This document shows positions 1 through 10,393 of a stretch of DNA of 21,760 nt, piece after piece. Below the pieces are notes generated by a model. The model did not search any database. It saw only the letters and a list, made by a program, of their open reading frames with translations, and had not been told where the DNA came from. Location: positions 1 to 21,760 of the forward strand of contig JSYX01000599.1 of NCBI GenBank assembly GCA_000787465.1. The letters run 5' to 3'. Origin of the DNA: Thermomucor indicae-seudaticae. Lineage: Eukaryota; Mucoromycota; Mucoromycetes; Mucorales; Lichtheimiaceae. Position 1 is the first letter of the stretch. Every line of letters begins with the position of its first letter. Position numbers and translations under genes: made by a program.

Positions 1-2
1 AA

Positions 3-505
3 TTACCGGAAATTCTTATCATAGAACGCGCAGATTGTCTGATGGTGTTCCAAACGATATGCTATGGATTTTATAAGAGTCTGCAGTGATGCCATTCTTA
101 ACGTTGGAATGCCGTCAATAAGCTTCTTCGTGTCTGGATCTTGGTCAAGGTACTTCTTTCGTGTTTCAGTGGTTTTGTTGAAGCCGCAAATACCGTAATA
201 CTCTTCGGCTGAAATACGACGGATCCGGTGTGGTTTGCCAGCGTCGCCATCTACGGCTACGAAGACCTCGCTCACCCCGGATCCACACCCCAGACGATAG
301 TATTCTCGTCGTTGACGATATTTTTGAATGCGGATGGCTCTAGTTGCTTCCCCGCCTTGTTCTTTTTTGGTTTCTTAAATATAAACAATACATCGTAGCC
401 GTCAGTCATGATGCGGTCCCTAGAAGGACCAAAAATGAATATAACCAATTGTATACCAAGCTCGCGTCGGGGAATGCTAAACGGGATCTCCGGGTAGTGA
501 TTTGG
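3..505 (-). pseudogene. Fanzor-like (eukaryotic TnpB-type) protein fragment, frameshifted
   Basis: Two overlapping minus-strand frames join into one protein-like stretch. The upstream frame (505 down to about 275) carries a TDGYDVLFIFKKPKK block and ends WGVDPG just before a TGA. A one-base shift in a G run (275-278) leads into VSEVFVAVDGD, then a basic HRIRRISAEEYYGICGF block and, at the edge, CAFYDKNFR followed by TAA (3-5). Together, TDG upstream, a DPG block with a hydrophobic VFVAV strand, the EYY block and an FY..FR block resemble the RuvC-I region of Fanzor proteins, which are RNA-guided nucleases related to TnpB and carried by fungal mobile elements. The D of VDPG would be the first catalytic aspartate. 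The frameshift, the stop and the absence of the N-terminal part indicate a dead copy. A CGGTAATT sequence at the stop could instead be an intron donor. The family call is from motif memory, not a search. Confidence 0.5.
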
Positions 506-2175
506 CTATCGGCATCATTGGGCTGAAAGCTTGGAAAAACGGAGGGCAGCGCTAAGTGGGCCAAACTGTTGCACCTCTTATGCCGCCGTACGCGTCATGT
601 GGGCCTGACGGCCCATACGCCCTACCTCCGCTTCGCTCCAGGGACCATAGGGGCGTAGGTAGGAATATAAATTGAAAATATGAGCATCGGGTACGATGTG
701 AATCCTTGGGAGCCGCATATTGTGTCTTGTGTCCGCGAAAGACATCCAACAAAACAAATCCTATATATCAAGGAATGACAGTTCATGTAAGAGTACTGCA
801 GGGAGCTCCCACAGTTCCTGTGCTGTCCTTTGGGCGGCTTCACACTCTAGGAACCCTGACAGGATGACCTAAGAGCCTATAACTGAATCAGCGAAAGCGC
901 AACAGGGTTCTGGGTATCGCCATACCCGCTTGCGGCCGCGTCATGCTCTAAGCAGTGATTAGAAAGCATATCTGCTTCATTGATCAAAGTATTGCTCATG
1001 ATCTGGCTCCATTCACGCATGAAACAGTTATTCAGTTGGTTATCATAGACCATTCATGTAGCTGGGAACCATTGTCAGCTAATTCATTTGCTTCGTTACA
1101 TCATGACCGTTGCATGCAAGCATATCAGTAACAGCGCATATTGTCTTCCATGGAAAACTTGGAAATCGTTCGCTACATGATTATACACACTTCACGCCTG
1201 AATTCGGCAAAATCCATCGATAACTTTCTGCGTTGTAACTCGATGACGCATGTCAAGCGCATCTGCATAATTGTCAACCATGGTTCTTCAATGAGAATAT
1301 CAAACCAATGTTTATCAAGCGCATTCTGCGATATTGATTTTCATTGTAACAGTAGCATCAAGGTTGTATACATACTATTCGAACCTTTCGTTGGCACCGC
1401 CCATCATGTCTGTACTGCATGTATCCCCATATATAGACGGATATCTCTCCGCAAGGTGGTTCGAACATGCAACGTGACAATGCTTACCTGATAGCCATCC
1501 ACAACGGCAAGACTGGATACCGTGGGGCAGCAAAATGGAGACCATCAAGGTCAAGACCTTCTGAATCTGTGCATAGATATATAATTCAGGTCATACGCGC
1601 TGTGTATCTCAGTATATCTTCCTCAGCACCATCCTAACTCTAGTGATCCACATTGTAACTCTCAAAGTCGCAGCGGGTGGGTATCGTCAGGCTGCGTTGC
1701 TGTTTTGTTGCGCAACCGTAATAATCACGCCGTACATCGATCAGGGAAATATCCTTGGAGCACAGATCCACAGGTATGAGATGCGTTGATTACTTGGACA
1801 ATCACTTCTCACAGAGACAGTGCTCCAGATTGCCAGCATTGCTTAAATACAATACTTCTTCGATTGATCAACACGACATCCACCGTGTCGGCTGTAGTGG
1901 ACGTTCAAAACCTGTATTAAACTTTGAACTTGGGTACCCAGCTCTCGGAAAGCCTGCTTCACATCCCGTATGTCCATTGCTTACCACAACGCTGCTATAA
2001 CACGAAAAAGCGACCATAAAGGCTGCTATAAACGTATTCACCATTGATTCAGGGTCATTAAAATATTGGATATCCTAAGGCGGTATCCGAGACACGCGCG
2101 AAAGGGTCGCCAAAGTGTTCGATCAAAGTGCGTCGCGAGTTGTTGAAGTATCATTGCTGATTGGGCTGAGTCGTC
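506..2175. other. gene-poor eroded sequence
   Basis: No convincing gene is visible. Short minus-strand pieces still look coding. One at about 872-1022 reads MREWSQIMSNTLINEADM and runs on to a stop. One at about 1173-1319 reads HWFDILIEEPWLTIMQMRL. Both are flanked by stops in every frame. This suggests an old pseudogene or transposon body on the minus strand, continuous in orientation with the fragment at the left edge. I do not recognise the family. Confidence 0.3.
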
Positions 2176-2774
2176 GTGCAGCAATTGCAGGAATGTTCCA
2201 CACACGAACGAAGACTTAGCATAAATACCTTGCTAACTGTTTCGCCAACGCCTGAGAGAAAAGAAGGCACACGGGCGGCTCCCGATAACCACGATTTACC
2301 GTCAACTGAAACTCTCTCTGTGCAGATTAGAATCAGCCGTCAGATGAACATCAGAGAAATCTCCACTTTGACCGAAAAAAAAGACTTTCTAATAAAGTAC
2401 CTTGCTATTCGTGTTCTGTTAGTGGTTGTCGAAGGAGCGGAGAGCGATGGAAATAGCAAACAGTTCAAGATCTGCATTCACCCTAAAGTAATCTGGAGTG
2501 AAATGACGGGTAAGCCTTTCACAAATCTACAGTAGTATAAATTGCTTCCACTTTTGTGCTTACCTTGTATATTAGTTCAATTTTCACGGCATTAGCAAAA
2601 ACTACAAAAGATCAAGCGCGCGATGGAAAGAAAGGAACAACAAAAACTAAAAGTTCGGAATTCGCAACAATCTGTATACAGATGGACCGATCAATGCTTA
2701 AAGAGAACCGCGCAGGCACCTTTGAAAAGTCTCGGAATGCAGGTGATGTGTACCTGACGCGACATTGTGATTAA
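2176..2774 (+). CDS. doubtful two-exon hypothetical protein
   Basis: An open frame from 2176 reaches a GTAAGC donor at 2510. It can be joined in phase to the acceptor AG at 2593-2594, giving a protein of about 171 residues that ends at 2774. The 85-nt intron length fits the rest of the window. The first exon is hydrophilic with a central LAIRVLLVVVEGAESD stretch; the second is rich in Lys, Thr and Arg. There is no recognised domain, no clear promoter, and a more pyrimidine-rich acceptor (2574-2575) would put a stop in frame. It may be chance or a decayed gene. Confidence 0.18.
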
Positions 2775-3200
2775 ACATCAACCTTGACAAAGAAAAAGCT
2801 TTGGCGGTTTCCTTTCTAAGGTCTTACGCACAAAAAAGGTACACCTTGTTTTTTAATAAGGCTGCCTTTTTAGATAAGTTTTCGGCCGAGCAGGTAACGA
2901 TAGTCGTTCTGATTGCTGGAGATCGCCCTATCCGGATGCAAGTTAGATCCATCACGAATCGATGATGATATTAATATGGTAGTCGTAGAAAGATGAGCTT
3001 TTCTTTAGCGGGAGAGCGAACCGTGGGCATAATGCCTTGAATGGCAAATGAAAAAGTTATGCTAACATAGCAAATAGCAAACCGATCATGTATATTTGCG
3101 AACTGACGTTGGATACCGCATGTCAGCACAGCGCGTCTAAGGTCAGAGACTGTTTACAACCGACTATAACCATAACTCTGACGCGACTGCGCCAGGAATA
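2775..3200. other. intergenic stretch with no gene seen
   Basis: AT-rich sequence with stops in all frames lies between the doubtful gene on the left and the 3' end of the glucanase gene on the right. No RNA gene, inverted repeat or long open frame was found. Confidence 0.4.
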
Positions 3201-3206
3201 TTTATT
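3201..3206 (-). terminator. polyadenylation signal AATAAA of the glucanase gene
   Basis: On the minus strand an exact AATAAA lies about 30 nt past the glucanase stop codon (3236-3238). This is a suitable place for a 3'-end signal. Fungal signals are loose, so the match is suggestive only. Confidence 0.4.
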
Positions 3207-3235
3207 ACTAAAAGTTTAAAATAAAGTAATCCCGA

Positions 3236-4856
3236 TTACAGGATCTCTTTGCACGAGAAAGTGCGATTGTTGGCATCAGCTGGTATCCAGCCTTGTTCCC
3301 AGCCGAGCAAATAGTCCCAATGTGGGTTTATGTGTTCCTCCGTCTTGTATGTCCAAAAGAACCACCCGTAGCTTGCCTCAAAAGCGTCCATCTGACGCTC
3401 AACGAACTGGCGCAAAAACTGTTTGTAGTCTTCTGTCCAGTTCCGCCAGTCGTCGATGCCCTTACAAGTGCATGTTTCGCACACTGGCTTAGCAATCTTG
3501 GTGTCCCCTTCCGTCAGTGTGCCCTCGTAACGTGCGCCGAGACCAACACCATTGAGGTATTTGCCACAGTCGTTGGTCGCCATCGAAAACTCGCCGACCA
3601 TCGTGGGACCGTTTTCATGCATCGAGTGGTTCAGGTCGCGTTTCCATGCGCGGCAAGGGAAAGCGGCCTGGTCTGGCCGGTTCATGGATACCAAAGAGTC
3701 ATCGAAAATAAGATATGTGTGCGTTTCTAAAATAAAGAAGTTAGCATCATAATCCCATCATAAACGTGATCATTGATTGATATGTCATACCGAGAACGAC
3801 GCGCTTGTAGTGTTCGTCGGTAAAGAAACCGTACCACGAGGGGAGGCCAAGGAAGCCTTCGTGATAAGTCAGCATGGGACCCTTGTCGGCAGTACCCTGG
3901 CGAATCGCGTCGTAACTCTGGCGATACCACTGCTGAGCACGCTGCTTGTTGATGCGATAAATAGCCGGTTCATTGAGGACGCCAAAGATGGGTGTGACAT
4001 GGGACCACTCGGGCTTACTAAAGAACTCTGTCATGTGCGTGACGATCTCTAAGGTCTTGTTGCCGTTTTCCTCGCCATGCGTGCCATTGAGGAAGCCAAC
4101 AGTACCATAACGACCCGAATGATTCCAGCCGTTCTGAGAGCCAGGTGCGGTATGTAACTCGACCATCACACGTAAGCCGTACTTGCGCGCCCATTGGATG
4201 CCCTTGATCAAATAGTCCCACGAGATTTTGGGCACGAATGGCTCGCCTTCCATTGTTTGAACAGCCCAGTGACCCGTAGGGATACGAACGTGGTTGAGAC
4301 CCATCTGAGCCATCTTGCGGAAGTCCTCTTCGGTGATGAAGGTCTCGTAATGATGTTGCAGCTGCTTCCTGGCTTCTTCGGGCCCCAATTTTTCACATAG
4401 GCCCCATTCGTCTATGACACGGTCTTCGGGCTTGAATTGGTCAAAGAGCGAAGGGGTGATAAAGGGTTCAATCACAAGCCATCCACCCAAGTTAACGCCA
4501 CGAATGGGATCTTGGCCATATCGAAACGGCTCCGATAGAGGTGGTACGTGCACATTAGCGCGTGCCGAGTCGTCAAATGGGTCGCGTTCTGGCTGAGTGT
4601 TGTTCGGCCTTGGATGATTCCCATTCATCATCTTTTCCTCCTGCTGCGCTGCTTTGCCGACGACGGCAACCGTGGTGATGATTCCAGCAGCCACACATGC
4701 CATGCCTATTCCGGCAATCAATGTTGCCTTGCCTCGATTACGCCTGGCCCAGCCAAGCAATCCTCTTTCTCCTCCTCCTCCTCCTTGTTTCTCTTCAATG
4801 GCTTCCGCCATTGAGGGTGTGGAGTCACCGTCACCTTTGACAGACAAACAATGCAT
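3236..4856 (-). CDS. membrane-anchored exo-1,3-beta-glucanase, GH5 family
   Basis: Glucan 1,3-beta-glucosidase (EC 3.2.1.58 type) that trims beta-1,3-glucan at the cell surface. Exon 1 is 4856-3791 and exon 2 is 3726-3236. The 64-nt intron (3790-3727) has a GTATGA donor, a GCTAAC branch site and a TTTTAG acceptor, giving 518 residues. The order is: a cytoplasmic tail with a Gly run and basic patch (about 1-43), one membrane helix (about 44-67), a hydrophilic linker, then the GH5 barrel from IRGVNLGGWL (118). The barrel shows HVRIP (189-193), VELHTAPGSQNGW, FGVLNEPA with acid/base Glu296, and MVGEFSMATNDC with nucleophile Glu401. The layout is that of type II anchored enzymes such as Aspergillus ExgD, unlike secreted Exg1. 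An in-frame ATG at codon 16 is an alternative start with better context. The gene is divergent from the one at 5550. Confidence 0.95.
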
Positions 4857-5549
4857 TAGCTTACACGTCGTGGTTAAAATCCCCCGAGAGGAGGAATATA
4901 TTTACTTTGCAAAATACTGTCGTGCATTGTTGTGAGAGGAGAAGATGATGAACAGAAAAAGGACGGGTTCGCAGCCAAATTTATATACTCTCGAATATAT
5001 TGTGCGAGGTATATTTCTAGGTGAGTTTCGTTTGTCTTTTCATATTTGAATCATTTGCCTCATCTTTGTTTGCTAATCGGACAGAAAACTACTGCAAAAA
5101 TGCTATCCTGCGAGGATGTCTACGAAGTGAACGAAACAATAACAAAAGTTCCGGTCTCGGAGTCTATCATGGCATTTTGTTTCGCTTCTTTAGTATGTGA
5201 ATATGTAGCAGCAAGTGGTGTCAAGAGGGACTTCCAGGAGATGTTTGCATTTGTTTGTTACATGATCTAATATCATGCTGAAATTGCAATAACAACGTGG
5301 CAAACGGGGAAAACCCGATCCCAAACTTTGCCCATTGCAAATATAAAGACCTTCGCTTCAGTGCATGAATAGCTAGCCACAAGAGCAACGACTTTCGTTT
5401 ATGCGGCCAATGCACTCAGGGCTCCTCCCCTTCCCCATGAGGGCTGAAAATGGAAAGCAGAAAAGGGATTAATCTCTTTCTGTCCTCCCTACTTTGCATT
5501 TATTCACATCCTCTTCTCTTTCTCTTCCCAACTCTCGCTTCCTGTCTGG
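4857..5549. promoter_or_regulatory. divergent promoter region
   Basis: This 693-bp gap separates two outward-facing genes. On the minus strand TATATAAATT (4977-4986) lies about 120 bp before the glucanase ATG. On the plus strand ATATAAAG (5341-5348) lies about 200 bp before the ATG at 5550, followed by a CT-rich leader (about 5470-5545). A 74-residue open frame at 5046-5270 has no coding features and is ignored. The TATA assignments are by position and sequence only. Confidence 0.5.
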
Positions 5550-6212
5550 ATGTCGTCCCAGCATGAACCGATACCCATTGTCCTGTCGCAATCATCTGCA
5601 CCTGCTTTGGACTTGGACAAGCAACCACCGCCGGCACCAACACGTTTAATGCCGTGGACTCTCTTTAAGACTCAGCTTCACGAATGCTGGCTCAACGTGT
5701 ATGGCCCGCTTTTCTGGATCGTCACTGCGCTCGTGTGTTTCTGGGAAACACGTTATCAGGACCAAAGCCCCTCATCAACAACAAGAACAGCCACTAACAT
5801 CAAGAAAGATGTCTTTTGCCTCTCGCCTTTGCCATACGAGGACCATCATCAGCACGCTACTGCTGCTTTAGTCGAATGTCCGTCTCCACTGGAGCCGTGT
5901 CCTAATAATAATAATAAGAAGCCTGAAAAGGAAGATCAACAAGAAGCGATACCCAAAAAGTCATTGAAACGGTCGATCAAGAACCAAGTCCAAGCCATCA
6001 AGGCCAAGCATCAAACATTCAATGAAGCCATGAAGCGATCTTTATTATTCCCCAAGAAACGACAACGACGGGGGCGGCGCAATAGCCACAGCAATGCTAT
6101 GGATTCGTCAAAGAGGGAAATGGACGATGCTTCTTCTCCACCCGCATCCTTCTTCTTAAACCCGTTGCGAAGAAAGACAGCTCCAGAGATTCACCACAAG
6201 AAGAGGTGGTAG
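5550..6212 (+). CDS. small hypothetical single-pass membrane protein with basic tail
   Basis: Uninterrupted frame of 220 residues, starting right after a CT-rich leader (context TGGATGTCG). I do not recognise the family. Residues 1-35 are Pro/Gln/Ser-rich. Residues about 49-66 (WLNVYGPLFWIVTALVCFW) form one plausible membrane helix. The rest is hydrophilic, with an Asn run encoded by AATAATAATAAT (5903-5914) and a strongly basic stretch (KKRQRRGRR, about 170-178) that could be a nuclear-localisation or lipid-binding patch. There is no signal peptide and no catalytic motif. Codon use, a clean start and lack of stops favour a real gene. The shape (short N-terminus, helix, long basic tail) would suit a tail-exposed membrane protein, but that is inference. 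Confidence 0.65.
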   Translation: MSSQHEPIPIVLSQSSAPALDLDKQPPPAPTRLMPWTLFKTQLHECWLNVYGPLFWIVTALVCFWETRYQDQSPSSTTRTATNIKKDVFCLSPLPYEDHHQHATAALVECPSPLEPCPNNNNKKPEKEDQQEAIPKKSLKRSIKNQVQAIKAKHQTFNEAMKRSLLFPKKRQRRGRRNSHSNAMDSSKREMDDASSPPASFFLNPLRRKTAPEIHHKKRW

Positions 6213-6939
6213 ATCAGTTTATTATTACCCACGTGTCGAGCCACTGCCTCTCTCAGGAGAGGAGAAGCTTATTGCACTGTATATAAACAGGGTCTCTTTC
6301 TCCTTTCCGCGTCGATCGCTTTAGCATTGTAGTTCTGGATTTCCTAATATAACTATACATAAATCTATATATATCCCTTGGTACCTTGTCTCTATTTATA
6401 CATATCTAACTGATCCACAGAGACATCAAGTCCTCTGCCTTTGATTTCTCAAAAAGGAGCAACGCAACCTAGAATGTCCTTTAGAAAACAGAAAATAAAA
6501 GGGGTAGTCTGACTGGTCAATCCGTTCCTGACACAACGTCAATCGTATTGCGTATACTGCTTTTTAAGGATTTGTTTGCGCTACTCAGTGTGCCTTTTTG
6601 CGTCGACTGGTTACTCAATTTGCACAGAAATATGGCCTACTTTGCATTAATCAGGAATAAGCTTTGCAATTTGGTTCGCATCCTCACCTATCGTCACAAA
6701 AAAGAACACTGAGTCGCGCAAACAAACTATCAAAAAACAGTACAGAGAAGGGGGACGATCAACAGCAAGGGTTCCAAGTGGAAGCACTGACAAAAATGGA
6801 ATAAGCTTTTGAGGAAACGATTTGCTCCCAGCATTACACTACACAGCACACATCACAGCTATACTGTTTTTTTTTCTTTTTTCTGTCAGCCCCCCTTTCC
6901 TTTCCTTTTCCAAATAGTGTAGTCTTTCTGCTCCTCATC
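6213..6939 (+). promoter_or_regulatory. intergenic region with CACGTG and TATATAAA; EFR3 upstream region
   Basis: The 727 bp between the small basic protein and EFR3 hold a CACGTG E-box-like palindrome (6230-6235) and TATATAAA (6280-6287), followed by a pyrimidine-rich stretch. These look like core-promoter elements but lie about 650 bp before the EFR3 ATG, with no open frame in between. Close to EFR3 there is a long T/C tract (about 6867-6912). Either EFR3 has a long leader, a noncoding transcript starts here, or the motifs are chance. Confidence 0.35.
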
Positions 6940-9900
6940 ATGCATCTGTAAGCAATTACTTGCCGCCTGTCACTTGAATAACTGAGTCATTAAAACAACA
7001 GATTAGCAACGCTAAACATGCAACGCTCATCAGCAATTGTTATCCTGAACGAGAGGGCGAGAAAGGCCCTCGATCGTCAGAACTTAGCTATCTTACGTTT
7101 TATGCCAGCTCTCGACCAGTCAAGTTAACCAAGGTCGGCAGCTTTATCGAAAAGAAAGTCGAACGTGATGTTGCCAAAGGCAGAAAGCAGTAACGTACCA
7201 ACCTCGAAGGCCCCTCATCGAGATGGAAAACTCAAAAATCCAAAATGTTATTTTTTTCATCAGGCACAACCAAGTCTCGCTGGAAATTATGAAAGCACTT
7301 GTACAGTCTTGTCATCGCGACCTCAACTTGTTTTCGAAATATGTCGTCAAAGTATTGAGTATGGTCCTGGAGACACACGATGTGGAGTTGATTGATTTGA
7401 CATGTGATACCGTAAATATATGTTGGACAGAACGCGCTAGAGTGCGCCTTTGTGTTACTCATCGTGTCTCTCCCTCTTGGTAGTTTATTGTCTTTTGTAG
7501 CTACCACGACGGTTCGACGCTGGGCGTCGATCCTGAATTCACGGCCGACTTTGAAACCTTAGTCAAAAAGTTTGCCGAGTTTTGCACTGCCAAGGGTGAC
7601 GAAACCTTAATGTAACAAGAGATCGATTTGGACTAAAGACTGGGCAGCTTTAACGCTTTCTTTTTTATAGCCTTCAGCACGTTGGACACCGCGCTCTGCA
7701 AGCTGCTATTTCATCAGGATCGCTTCGTGCTTCCAATTTCAAGGCGCAGTTGAATATCATGCTTCCACCATTAATCACAACACTGGCAGCCGCATCCACC
7801 GCGGCTAATGTACTCGCGAAGAGGTCAGAAATAATAATGCATTCGATCAATGTCTGAGAAGACGGGAAGATATTGATGAAGTTCTTCCCCTTGGCACAGT
7901 GAAGAAGCAATGGATATACGTCAGTCGAGCATCAATAATGAAAAGCTGAGCAAGATTGCCATTTCGATACTTGCTGCCAAGACTGCCACCATCTTGTTTG
8001 GTCGATTGAACGCAGCATCAGTCCGTTTGGCCCTGAATCCCATCTTTACGTATGATGATCTCATTGATCTATGAGGAGGTATCGCTGGGCACCTAACAAG
8101 CCTGTTGAAACTTTAGGTTTATGGATACCAAAAACAAGTGGTGGCCACCCAATTTTGCCGTGTCAATGATGGAACTCGTTCTGGATTCCTTGCAGGTAAT
8201 AACAGAAAAAAGAAGAACGGTTTAACGTATTGCTGACAACTCTGGAAACCCCAAAAGGCTCAGCATCGCTATCTACTCGTATCGGAGATCCTTCAGCAGC
8301 TCGATACCATCAAGGGTGATGGAGAGACCTACATCATTTCCGAGAAACGCGCTTCACTGGTCTCCGTCCTGGACACCATCTTGAACGCCAATATTCCCTT
8401 AGTTGGCATTTCTGTCCTTGAAGTGCTGAATTCCTTGTTTACGCATTTAATCAAGTCACTCCAGGGACGTGCTTTCCGGGATGAAGCTCCAGATCCATCC
8501 GACACCGCTGGCACCCTCGAGTATGCTGTGCATCAAGGATATGCTCACAGCATTGGAGGACTGGCGTCGCAGACCTATTACCAAAACCAGCTTAATGATG
8601 TGACGGGCTACATTATCGCCAAACTGAGAACGGGCACTTTGTTAGATCAAATAGAAGGGTTGCCAATTGATGAATACAGGCGCGTGGCACTCACGTGTCT
8701 GGATTTGATCGTCTCGACCAGTAAAGAGGCTACCAGCGCCACTACTACTGGTGCGCACGATAACCATGACGTTGAGCCTAGTATGTTTTTGGCGGCTGGT
8801 GGTATCTCGTTAAGCAGCTGGCTGCCTGCGCTTGGTCTGTTGACAGACAAGTGTCCCGATACGCGAGTTGATTTCGCCGAAAGTCTGACGCGGTTTTTGG
8901 AATTATCCACGACGACAACATCCGAACAAGATGATACCAGAGAGCCATACCCAAAGCATCTCTTGAACTCTCACGGGGATGTTATGTTTGTCAATGCGCT
9001 GCAACAGACCATCATCGACTGGGTATGCCTCCCCAACTGCAGCGTATCCGATATGGGGGCCATCTATACCTTGCTCTGCACACTGACACGTCGCTTCGGA
9101 GTGGATGGTACGATCCGCAACGTGCCACTCGTGTTCAAGATCCAGAGTCTTGTGAAAGAAGGTGCGATCAAACAGACATCCCGCCAACGTGCGCTTGCGG
9201 CAGCAACCGTCGAATGGTTTGGCATGGTGGCCAACATGCACCAGGTCAGCCGCTTAGCGGATTATCTGAAGCAACTCAAGGACGAGCGTATCGCACACAA
9301 GGAGTACTCGCCTTTATTTATACCAGAGATTGCGGAAACGGTCGCGCATATCCGCGAATTTGATGAACTGGAGCCCGAGAATACGACGCCTGTGGACCGT
9401 TACATTGATCGACACGTTGTGGTTGAGATCTTGTCAAATGACGGTAATCTGCGCGACGAAGAAGATACCCATGGTTTGGATCTAGAAAGCAAACTGTACG
9501 TGGAGTGGGGCTCTGAGGCATTCGGTAAGTTGATGACGATGATGATGGGGCGTTGGAAGATATGTATAAAAGAGAATGGCTTTCAACCAACGAAGAAGGC
9601 GTGATCATCAGTAAACCAGGAACGATCTTTCCGCATTCGATCTTCGCGAGATCTCGATGAAATAAAACCGAAGCTCGCGACGACTTGGACAAGCGTTGAT
9701 TTTAGTGTAAGTGGGATGCGTCTATGCAAGTTCGTATTACTATCGTTGGGGGCTGATCGGGGGGAATTCATTAAGGCAACCTCAAATAATACGAAGACGA
9801 CCGTCAATGTTGAAAATCTCAAAGAAGCATTGAGTAAGCTCCGGTTTGATGTACCCATATACACCGGAAGCATACTAACGCCCATCATCCTATAGTTTCT

Positions 9901-10161
9901 CAACAATCTTCATCGTCTTTGCTCACAAACGGAGATGAACCGGAAGTCGATTCGCTCCAAGTCCTTACGAAGAGGAGCCTAGCCACAAGATCAAAGGAGG
10001 CACAGTCAGACATAGATTCCATACTGTCTTCGTTAAATCTCGGACTCAGTCCGACACAGACGTGAGTACTGTTAGCTGATGAATGTATCATTGACAAGCC
10101 TTTTAGCTAATGCCCAATCCATAGAACAACGTCTCTTGTCAACCCACCTTACAGAGGCTAA
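6940..10161 (+). CDS. EFR3: Efr3-like plasma-membrane scaffold for PI 4-kinase
   Basis: Efr3 is a HEAT-repeat rod that binds the plasma membrane and, through Ypp1/TTC7, recruits Stt4/PI4KIIIalpha to make PI4P. Eleven exons were read: 6940-6947, 7007-7189, 7264-7411, 7484-7611, 7671-7823, 7900-8049, 8117-8195, 8258-9524, 9612-9833, 9896-10061, 10125-10161 (846 residues). All junctions keep phase. Conserved blocks are AKHATLISNCYP at the N-terminus, SSELSYLTFYASSRPVKLTK, SCHRDLNLFSKYV, FCSYHDGSTLG, NAASVRLALNPIF, KWWPPNFAV, QHRYLLVSEIL, the long helical exon 8, THGLDLESKLYVEWGSEAF, and a final SLVNPPYRG. The basic KLTKVGSFIEKK region suits the lipid-binding patch. Weak points are the 8-nt first exon, the GTCAGA donor at 7824, and a possible extra 69-nt intron at 9707-9775 that keeps frame either way (823 residues). 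Confidence 0.9.
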
Positions 10162-10242
10162 ATTCAAAGATTTTTTGTTAGGCTGGAGTAAAGCCGCCCA
10201 GGAGAAAAATTCAAAGATACAGTCTTCTTTTCATATCACAGT

Positions 10243-10248
10243 AATAAA
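10243..10248 (+). terminator. candidate EFR3 polyadenylation signal AATAAA
   Basis: An exact AATAAA lies about 80 nt past the EFR3 stop, in the 232-bp gap before UBA3. It is the only such match in that gap. The same gap must also hold the UBA3 promoter; no clear TATA box was seen there. Confidence 0.35.
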
Positions 10249-10393
10249 CGTTTATCTTTTGGCTGCTTAAAAACGAGAGAAGAAAATTGTCGGACAAAAA
10301 AAGCGCTGCGCATGAAAAGGCAGAAGCAAACCCTTCCAGCAAAATAAGAAAGAGGACGCGCGTTCCCCCATTCCCCTTCCCCTTTGACTTGCA

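Noticed and set aside
344..526. 60-residue plus-strand frame
   Set aside because: It is antisense to the Fanzor-like fragment, with no features of its own.
1450..1475. GGTTCGAA tRNA B-box-like sequence
   Set aside because: No matching A-box, acceptor stem or cloverleaf could be drawn around it.
3293..3730. 145-residue plus-strand frame
   Set aside because: It is antisense to exon 2 of the glucanase, whose minus-strand protein has clear GH5 motifs; this frame has none.
8050..8075. Frame break in EFR3 after NPIFTY
   Set aside because: It first looked like a pseudogene stop, but a GTATGA donor at 8050 and a TTTAG acceptor at 8115-8116 restore FMDTKNKWWPP in phase.
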